DNA of 61,707 nucleotides from Aureimonas sp. AU12 (lineage in GTDB: Bacteria; Pseudomonadota; Alphaproteobacteria; Rhizobiales; Rhizobiaceae), in assembly GCF_001463705.1 (NCBI RefSeq), contig NZ_BBWH01000041.1, positions 1-61,707 of the forward strand, given 5' to 3'. The translations under genes were made by a program, and so were the position numbers. Below the pieces are notes generated by a model. It was not told the origin of the DNA and ran no database searches. It saw nothing but the letters and a program-made list of their open reading frames with translations. Shown here one piece after another: positions 56,720-61,707 of this stretch; position 1 is the stretch's first letter, and each line of letters starts with the position of its first letter.

Positions 56720-56765
56720 CGGTCTCTCGAACCCGAGACAGGTCCGCGAAATGTCGCTGGCGAAC

Positions 56766-57182
56766 TTAAGCCGCGATCTTCTCGCCGACGGCGCGCGCAT
56801 GCGCGGTCTCGCTGTGGTCCTTGATGTAGCCCAGCGCGGACTTGGCCTGCTCGACGAGGGCGGCAAAGGCCTCCGGCTCGTGGATGGCGATGTCCGACAT
56901 GACCTTGCGGTCGACTTCGATCCCGGCCTTGGACAGGCCGTCGATGAAGCGCGCGTAGGTCAGGCCGTGCTGGCGCACGCCGGCGTTGATGCGCTGGATC
57001 CAGAGGGCGCGGAAGTTCCGCTTCTTGACGCGGCGATCGCGCGTGGCGAACTGCTTGGACCGATCGACGGCGGCCTTGGCGGCGCGGATCGTGTTCTTGC
57101 GGCGGCCGTAGAAACCCTTGGCGGCCTTCAGAACCTTCTTATGCTTGGCGTGGGACGTTACGCCCCGTTTGACACGTGCCAT
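56766..57182 (-). CDS. rplT: 50S ribosomal protein L20
   Basis: A 138-residue ribosomal protein. It starts [20 protein letters not shown] after Met and contains [13 protein letters not shown] [38 protein letters not shown] and a C-terminal Ala-rich helix. It is about 18 residues longer than the E. coli protein, typical for alphaproteobacteria. L20 is needed early in 50S assembly and in E. coli represses rpmI-rplT translation. It follows rpmI by 36 bp. Confidence 0.98.
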   Translation of the reverse strand: MARVKRGVTSHAKHKKVLKAAKGFYGRRKNTIRAAKAAVDRSKQFATRDRRVKKRNFRALWIQRINAGVRQHGLTYARFIDGLSKAGIEVDRKVMSDIAIHEPEAFAALVEQAKSALGYIKDHSETAHARAVGEKIAA

Positions 57183-57218
57183 GGTAGTCGCTCCTTAAAA
57201 ATCTCGAGACCGAACCGC

Positions 57219-57419
57219 TCAGCGGTTGTAGGGCATGTAGACCTTGACGATCTTCGCATCGGCGTCGGACAGGATCATCGATCCCCGCGCGTTCCGGATG
57301 AAGTCGTTGGAGCGCTTGATCATGCCGTGGCGCTTGCCTGCCGCTCCCGCCTTGACCTTGCCGGAGGCGGTCATGCGGAAGCGCTTCTTGGCGCTGGCTT
57401 TCGTCTTCATCTTGGGCAT
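57219..57419 (-). CDS. rpmI: 50S ribosomal protein L35
   Basis: A 66-residue basic ribosomal protein ([20 protein letters not shown] after Met, [23 protein letters not shown]). Length and composition are standard. It is first in the operon with rplT. infC, its common upstream partner, is 1.5 kb away with an unrelated plus-strand gene between, so rpmI must have its own promoter in the gap upstream. Confidence 0.98.
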   Translation of the reverse strand: MPKMKTKASAKKRFRMTASGKVKAGAAGKRHGMIKRSNDFIRNARGSMILSDADAKIVKVYMPYNR

Positions 57420-57760
57420 TTTGCTCTCCTAGGATTTAGGATCGCGAGCGGCCACGGTTCGATCCCGCGAGGGACCGGGTCGGGCACCCCTCGAACGGCT
57501 CGAGGGTCGCGACAGCATTAGAACCGGCACGGCATGCCCTGCCGGCCGGTTCACATGAACGAGGGCTCCATAGCCGACGATCACCGACGATGCAACTCCG
57601 TGCCGGCGCATCGGCCGATCCCCTCGCCACTCCCCGGCACAGCCGAGACGGGGAGTGGCGAGGGGATCGGCGACAACCGGTCGCGCGACCGGACGTGTAT
57701 CCCGGAAGGCTCACAACCGCTGCAAACGCTGCGATGGCGCATTGCGCGGGAGTCTCATTC
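57420..57760. other. Divergent leader region upstream of rpmI with two inverted repeats
   Basis: These 341 bp lie between rpmI (minus) and the unknown gene at 57761 (plus). They hold an 8-bp inverted repeat GAACCGGC/GCCGGTTC (57521-57528 with 57545-57552) and the 22-bp hairpin described separately. The rpmI promoter and any L20-binding leader must lie here. No gene is supported. Confidence 0.55.
57614..57671. repeat. 22-bp perfect inverted repeat with 14-nt loop
   Basis: Positions 57614-57635 and 57650-57671 are exact inverse complements. The loop is 57636-57649. It is 195 bp upstream of rpmI on one side and 90 bp upstream of the unknown gene on the other. This stem is as long as the strongest terminator in the window but lies at the start of two divergent genes rather than the end of any. 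Confidence 0.75.
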
Positions 57761-58735
57761 ATGGGACGTTCAGATCCTTCAAGCGATATCATCCAATCTA
57801 TGGTTGTCCATCATTTCCCCGGCTCGGTGAGTACGCTCGGGCTTCGCATCCGCGAAGCCGCGATCGATTCCCGGATGTGGCAGGGCGTGGTACGCGACCT
57901 GGCGGGCCGCTTCCCCGGCGCGGAATGCGAGATTGTCTTCATCCTGCGCGGCGGGCGCACGGTCGCCGTTGGTCTGGCCGGAACGGGCGACCGCCTGGCC
58001 AGGGCCGATGCCGGCGCAGGCCTGACCAACCGCCTCGCCCTGATGACGGAGCCCGGCGAAGCCGAGTGGCTGCAGCCCGACCTGACCGCGCCGCAGCCGG
58101 AGCAGGGCGCCACCCTGACGCTGAAGGAACTCGGGATCGGAGATTGGCGTCTTCGGCTGCGCATGGTGCTGCAGGCGAGCGAGCGGACGGTCGACGAAGG
58201 GATGGGCGTCCTTCTCAACCGGCTGGCCCCGGTCCTGCGGGATGCGTTCAAGATGTGTCTCGATCTCGAATCGTCCCGGCTTCCCTCCCATGCCCTGCTC
58301 GAACGGGTCCTCGATCCCGTGCCCTACGGCGTCCTCCTGCTGACCCCGGCGCTGCGGCCCCATTTCGCCAATGTCGCGGGCGAACACGCGCTGGCCTTCC
58401 GGTCGCTGTTCCGGCCGATGGGCCGCGGCGGCTCGCTGCGCGCCGCCTCGAACGCAGTGCAGGACGATCTCGAGCGTCTGGCCGGTGGCGTCCTCGACGG
58501 CACGCTGGATCGGGCGCGCCTCGACGTGCCGATGCCCGGCCGGACGCCGCCGATGCAGTTGCGCTTTTCGCGCGTGGGCGCCGGCGCGCTGGACTGGCCG
58601 ACGCGCAACCGGGCCGGGACCGCCTGCGAGCATGTGGTGATGACGATCCGTCCGAACGACGAGACGACCCGGCGCGACGCTCGCCCGGTCTCGCTGCCGG
58701 CGTCGATCCTCGACGATCTGGCGGCGCAGGGCTGA
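57761..58735 (+). CDS. Unrecognised protein resembling the sensor part of LuxR-type regulators
   Basis: A 324-residue soluble protein. The layout (an opening MWQGVVRDLAGRFPGAECEIVF helix-strand unit near residue 40, a central linker helix around VDEGMGVLLNRLAPVLRDAFKMCLDLESS, then a second PAS-like unit with PYGVLLLTPALRPHFANVAGEHAL) resembles the sensor half of a group of alphaproteobacterial LuxR-type regulators. Those have a C-terminal helix-turn-helix; this protein stops at about where it would begin (PASILDDLAAQG), and none is visible in the next 130 bp in any frame. The ATG at 57761 has GGGAG upstream; another ATG at 57800 is possible. It is inserted between infC and rpmI on the opposite strand. 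The family call is an inference. Confidence 0.6.
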   Translation: MGRSDPSSDIIQSMVVHHFPGSVSTLGLRIREAAIDSRMWQGVVRDLAGRFPGAECEIVFILRGGRTVAVGLAGTGDRLARADAGAGLTNRLALMTEPGEAEWLQPDLTAPQPEQGATLTLKELGIGDWRLRLRMVLQASERTVDEGMGVLLNRLAPVLRDAFKMCLDLESSRLPSHALLERVLDPVPYGVLLLTPALRPHFANVAGEHALAFRSLFRPMGRGGSLRAASNAVQDDLERLAGGVLDGTLDRARLDVPMPGRTPPMQLRFSRVGAGALDWPTRNRAGTACEHVVMTIRPNDETTRRDARPVSLPASILDDLAAQG

Positions 58736-58866
58736 TGGATCGGCGCTCGCGCATTGTGTGACGGCCGAGCCCTGCCGAGACCTGCATGCTCGACGCCCGC
58801 GCCGGATCTCATTTCAAAGGCGACGCGTTGCCGGTCGCCGTCCAGCGGGATCGACGAAGCGTAAAC

Positions 58867-58897
58867 GAAAGAGGGCGGCTCGATGCCGCCCTCTTTC
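58867..58897. terminator. Bidirectional terminator after infC
   Basis: GAAAGAGGGCGGC (58867-58879) and its complement at 58885-58897 form a perfect 13-bp stem with a 5-nt loop, flanked by A- and T-rich ends. It lies between infC (minus, stop at 58941) and the plus-strand gene ending at 58735. It would uncouple infC from rpmI-rplT. Confidence 0.88.
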
Positions 58898-58940
58898 TAT
58901 TCTCGCAATGGTTCGGCCGGCAGGTGCCGACCCCGATGGC

Positions 58941-59480
58941 TCAGCCCTTGGGGGCGAGCACCATCATCATCTGACGACCCTCGAGCTTGGGCTCGGCCTC
59001 GACCTTCGAGATCTCCGCCGTTTCCTCGCGGACGCGGTTGAGAAGACGCATGCCGAGTTCCTGGTGCGCCATCTCGCGTCCCCGGAAGCGCAGCGTCAGC
59101 TTGACCTTGTCGCCCTCTTCGAAGAAGCGCCGAACGGCCTTCATCTTGGTCTCGTAGTCGTGGTCGTCGATGTTGGGACGCATCTTGATCTCTTTGACCT
59201 CGATGATCTTCTGGCGACGACGCGCTTCCGCGGCTTTCTTCTGGCCTTCGTATTTCAGCTTGCCGAGATCAAGGATCTTGCAGACCGGCGGGTTCGCGGT
59301 CGGCACGATCTCGACGAGGTCGAGCCCCGCCTCCTCGGCCATCGCGAGAGCCTCGGCGGTGTTGGTCACACCCCGGTTCTGGCCTTCCGCATCGATGAGC
59401 TGAATTTGCGGAACCCGGATGTCCCGGTTGGAGCGCGGCCCCTCCTTCTGGGCCGGCGGCGCGCGAAATGGTCTGCGAAT
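58941..59480 (-). CDS. infC: Translation initiation factor IF-3 with AUU start codon
   Basis: A 179-residue factor with N-domain ([20 protein letters not shown]), lysine-rich linker ([19 protein letters not shown]) and C-domain ([32 protein letters not shown]). No ATG, GTG or TTG lies at the family start. The codon at 59480-59478 is ATT, followed by [19 protein letters not shown], which matches rhizobial IF-3, with CGGAG upstream. AUU start codons let IF-3 limit its own synthesis, as in E. coli. It has its own terminator downstream and is not directly linked to rpmI here. Confidence 0.94.
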   Translation of the reverse strand: MRRPFRAPPAQKEGPRSNRDIRVPQIQLIDAEGQNRGVTNTAEALAMAEEAGLDLVEIVPTANPPVCKILDLGKLKYEGQKKAAEARRRQKIIEVKEIKMRPNIDDHDYETKMKAVRRFFEEGDKVKLTLRFRGREMAHQELGMRLLNRVREETAEISKVEAEPKLEGRQMMMVLAPKG

Positions 59481-59692
59481 GGTCGTTGACTCCGACTGTT
59501 GACGTTCGTGCTGTCCGCGTCGGAAAAGGGGCTCCCGACGTGTCGGGGTTGGCCGACATCCGCCGTGATCCGCCCTGTCGCACGAACACGTGACGTGTAT
59601 ATAGCATGGCACCCACCGGATTTCACGCCGCTCACGCCAGAAAAATCGAAAGGCCCGTTCGTCTCGGTACGCGCGGGACGGGTTTCCCCGCG

Positions 59693-60481
59693 ATGACACA
59701 GCCGACCGCCAGCTTTCTCGAGCCCACCGCCGAAGGCGAACGCCTCGCCTATCTCGCGGTTGCGGGCGAAGCTCCCACCGTGGTCTGGCTCGGCGGCTTT
59801 CGCTCCGACATGCGCGGCACGAAGGCGGAACGGCTCGAGGCGGCGGCGCGGCGCGAGGGCCACGCCTTCCTGCGCTTCGACTATTCCGGCCACGGAGAAT
59901 CGGGCGGACGGTTCGAGGAGGGCACCCTTTCGCGCTGGACCGCCGATGCGCTGCGCGCGATCGACGCGCTGGCACCCGGCCCGCTCGTTCTCGTCGGCTC
60001 CTCGATGGGCGGCTGGATCGCCCTGCTCACCGCGCGAATCCTGCGCGAGCGCGGCGAGGCGGGGCGCCTGCGCGGCCTGCTGCTGCTGGCTCCCGCACCC
60101 GACTTCACCAGCCGGCTGGTGGAACCCGGCCTGACAGCGGCCGACCGGGAGGCGCTCGCGCGCGACGGCTTCGTGGCGCGCCCCTCCGAGTATTCGTCCG
60201 AGCCGACGCTCTATACGCGTGCGCTCATCGAGGATGGAGCGGCGATGGCGGTGATGGATCGCCCGATCGAGACGGGCTGCTGCGTCCACATCATCCAGGG
60301 CATGGACGATCCCGACGTGCCCCACACGCACGCGCTCGAGCTCCTGTCCCACCTGCCGGCCGACGGCGTCACGCTGACGCTGGTGCAGGGCGGCGATCAT
60401 CGCTTGTCGCGCGAGGAGGATCTCCTGCGCATGGAGCGGGCGCTCGCCGATCTCGTGACATCGGCGCGCGAGACGCCCTGA
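59693..60481 (+). CDS. Alpha/beta hydrolase
   Basis: A 262-residue alpha/beta hydrolase of the type often found divergent from infC in Hyphomicrobiales. The oxyanion block is [16 protein letters not shown], then [11 protein letters not shown], and the nucleophile elbow is [11 protein letters not shown] (Ser). The acid is expected in [16 protein letters not shown] and the His in [12 protein letters not shown]. It resembles ABHD10/YqiA-like esterases. The natural substrate is unknown. The ATG at 59693 is chosen for the family N terminus. A perfect ACACGT-G-ACGTGT palindrome lies upstream at 59586-59598, with TATAGC close by. Confidence 0.87.
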   Translation: MTQPTASFLEPTAEGERLAYLAVAGEAPTVVWLGGFRSDMRGTKAERLEAAARREGHAFLRFDYSGHGESGGRFEEGTLSRWTADALRAIDALAPGPLVLVGSSMGGWIALLTARILRERGEAGRLRGLLLLAPAPDFTSRLVEPGLTAADREALARDGFVARPSEYSSEPTLYTRALIEDGAAMAVMDRPIETGCCVHIIQGMDDPDVPHTHALELLSHLPADGVTLTLVQGGDHRLSREEDLLRMERALADLVTSARETP

Positions 60482-60507
60482 CCGGCGCAGCCGATTCGTG
60501 ACGACGC

Positions 60508-60525
60508 TGTGACGTTTGCGTCACA
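60508..60525. promoter_or_regulatory. Symmetric dyad TGTGACG-TTTG-CGTCACA
   Basis: A perfect 7-bp inverted repeat with a 4-nt centre. It lies 26 bp after the hydrolase stop and 230 bp before the BTLCP gene. It looks like a Crp-type site but has 8 rather than 6 bases between TGTGA and TCACA. It could be an operator or a weak terminator. Confidence 0.4.
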
Positions 60526-60754
60526 ACCTTGCGAACCCCCCCGAAAAAACCTCGATCGCCTCGCAATTCCAGCGCTTGCGCTCTGGACGATAGCGCCAAC
60601 GCGCCCATTTCGTCGCCGCTATCCGCCGTCAGGCTGACCCGAAGTCGACGCTGCACCGCACACCCCGCCCTTTCCGCCGATTGACAGCTTTTCGCGCTGC
60701 ACCCACGATGCGGGTCTGGGTGGAGGACGGTTCACTCAACTGACGGAGATCGCA

Positions 60755-61369
60755 ATGTTTTTTCGGCGCTTGTTCGGCGCAGCGCTCCTGCTTTGCCTTT
60801 TTTCCGGATCGCCGATCGCGGCCCGCGCCAGCCCGCTCGGCACCATGCCGATCGGGGCCACCACAAGGCAGCCCTTCGGACATTACGCCCTGTGCCGGCG
60901 CAGCCCGGCCGAGTGCCGGACAACCACGAAGGAGGCCGCGCCGCCGGTTCTCCTCGACATTGCCCTCATGCAACTCGTCTCCCGCGTCAACAAGCAGATC
61001 AACGCCGAGATCCAGCCGGCGTCGGATCAGGAACTCTACGGTGTCGAGGAGCGATGGACCCTCCCGGCGAGCGGTCGCGGCGACTGCGAGGACTACGCGC
61101 TGCTGAAGCGCGAGCGGCTTCACGCGGCGGGCATCCCGCTCTCCGACCTGCTTCTCACCGTGGTGCGCAAGCGCGACGGAACCGGCCACGCCATCCTGAC
61201 CCTGCGCACCCGGTCCGGCGATTTCGTGCTGGACAATCTCGACGCACGGGTGCGCCCCTGGGCCGACGTGCCCTATCGCTTCGTGAAGCGCCAGTCGAAC
61301 GAGGATCCGGCGCGCTGGGTCGAGATCGAGAAGGGTGCCGACACGATGGTCAGTGCCATGTCGCGCTGA
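60755..61369 (+). CDS. Transglutaminase-like cysteine peptidase (BTLCP family)
   Basis: A 204-residue periplasmic protein. It has a signal peptide (RRLFGAALLLCLFSGSPIAA) and the BTLCP catalytic triad: Cys in ASGRGDCEDYALLKRERL, His in GTGHAILTLRT and Asp in FVLDNLDARVRPW. Other family members (LapG) cut surface adhesins under c-di-GMP control, but this short form lacks linkage to a LapD-like protein and is common in rhizobia with unknown substrate. GGAG lies 7 nt before the ATG. Confidence 0.9.
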   Translation: MFFRRLFGAALLLCLFSGSPIAARASPLGTMPIGATTRQPFGHYALCRRSPAECRTTTKEAAPPVLLDIALMQLVSRVNKQINAEIQPASDQELYGVEERWTLPASGRGDCEDYALLKRERLHAAGIPLSDLLLTVVRKRDGTGHAILTLRTRSGDFVLDNLDARVRPWADVPYRFVKRQSNEDPARWVEIEKGADTMVSAMSR

Positions 61370-61389
61370 CGGGCTCAGGTGGCTGTCGG

Positions 61390-61587
61390 TCAGCGTCCGT
61401 CGTCCTCGTCGCCCGGAGACTGCGCGTCGTCGGCGGACCCGGCAATGACGTAGGAGCCCGAAAGCCAGCGATTGAGATCCACCGCCTTGCAACGCTGCGA
61501 GCAGAAGGGAAAGCTTCCGCGATCCGACGGCTTGCTGCATTCGGGGCAGCGACGCTTGGGGCGCAGCGGGGTGACGGAGGCGCTCAC
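61390..61587 (-). CDS. yacG: DNA gyrase inhibitor YacG
   Basis: A 65-residue zinc-finger protein. The four Cys ligands are in [33 protein letters not shown] (CPEC and CSQRC). The family binds the GyrB C-terminal region and blocks DNA binding. The tail after residue 50 is acidic. It follows maf by 9 bp on the same strand, the usual maf-yacG order, and converges with the BTLCP gene. Confidence 0.93.
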   Translation of the reverse strand: MSASVTPLRPKRRCPECSKPSDRGSFPFCSQRCKAVDLNRWLSGSYVIAGSADDAQSPGDEDDGR

Positions 61588-61596
61588 CGAAACGGC

Positions 61597-61707
61597 TCAG
61601 GCGAGCGGGACGGCGCCGATCGGCGGGGCGACGAAGCCCTCGCCCGCGAGCAGCGCCAGCGTTTCGTAGAGCGGCAGCCCGACGACGTTGGAATAGGATC
61701 CGACGAG
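61597..61707 (-). CDS. maf: Maf-like nucleotide pyrophosphatase, C-terminal end only
   Basis: The last 36 residues of a gene entering from the right edge are visible: [20 protein letters not shown], then [15 protein letters not shown]. The [14 protein letters not shown] block is the conserved C-terminal signature of Maf proteins, house-cleaning pyrophosphatases for modified nucleotides linked to septum formation. yacG follows immediately. The rest lies outside the window. Confidence 0.88.
   Translation of the reverse strand, partial: LVGSYSNVVGLPLYETLALLAGEGFVAPPIGAVPLA

Noticed and set aside
57761-58735. Frameshifted helix-turn-helix downstream of the LuxR-like sensor protein
   Set aside because: I looked for it in the about 130 bp after the stop in other frames and saw no helix-turn-helix pattern before the infC terminator.
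60508-60525. Canonical Crp site
   Set aside because: Spacing between TGTGA and TCACA is 8, not 6, so it does not fit the Crp consensus.

Overview
The window is a chromosomal stretch of a high-GC alphaproteobacterium, most likely of the order Hyphomicrobiales (Rhizobiales). The case rests on proteins and gene order: a CenR-type regulator, the run ftsK / amtB-glnK / tesB / ubiH-like, the DUF2849-cysI-DUF934-cysH-cysDN sulfur block, a ChvE-type sugar-binding protein, a TGA-N9-TCA iron box and a perfect CtrA site. The family cannot be fixed from the sequence alone. No phage, integrase, transposase or CRISPR array is visible. Almost everything reads as core genome with a few accessory insertions.

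Layout. 1-6 kb: an L,D-transpeptidase end, cenR, a cyclic-nucleotide-binding protein, a TonB siderophore receptor with an iron box, a stand-alone EAL protein and a DUF5648-repeat protein. 6-16.5 kb: xthA, a complete-active-site fluoroacetate-dehalogenase-like hydrolase, a lipoprotein, lolA, ftsK under a likely CtrA site, a small acetyltransferase, amtB-glnK with a likely sigma-54 promoter, and tesB. 16.6-24.3 kb: a UbiH-type hydroxylase, then the assimilatory sulfate reduction operon ending in a CysN that carries a C-terminal membrane segment. 24.7-27.8 kb: the proX-ybbN-LON-Trm112 operon and tRNA-Gly(GCC). 28-33 kb: an HWE histidine kinase converging on a hybrid histidine kinase. 33-37 kb: chvE, xylA and a LacI-type repressor. 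37-44 kb: three small unknown proteins, nhaA, an OpgC-like acyltransferase and an MHYT-GGDEF-EAL protein.

44-61.7 kb: gpmA, dapB, an MsbA-like ABC exporter and glk; then mepA, an oxidoreductase, and pheS and pheT separated by a glycosyltransferase and a membrane protein. After these come rplT-rpmI, an unrecognised gene with a 22-bp hairpin in front of it, and infC with an AUU start. The window ends with an alpha/beta hydrolase, a BTLCP protein, yacG and the end of maf.

The genes form several working units. The sulfur block takes sulfate through APS to sulfite and sulfide. glnK-amtB senses nitrogen and imports ammonium. cenR, L,D-transpeptidase, mepA, lolA and the OpgC-like enzyme all act on the envelope. 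Two c-di-GMP proteins and two sensor kinases give signalling capacity. Long perfect hairpins close most convergent gene pairs. I do not see a clear new defence or biosynthetic system. The most unusual items are the membrane-tailed CysN, the gene and hairpin wedged between infC and rpmI, the split pheS/pheT pair, the orphan chvE-xylA-lacI group and the dehalogenase.
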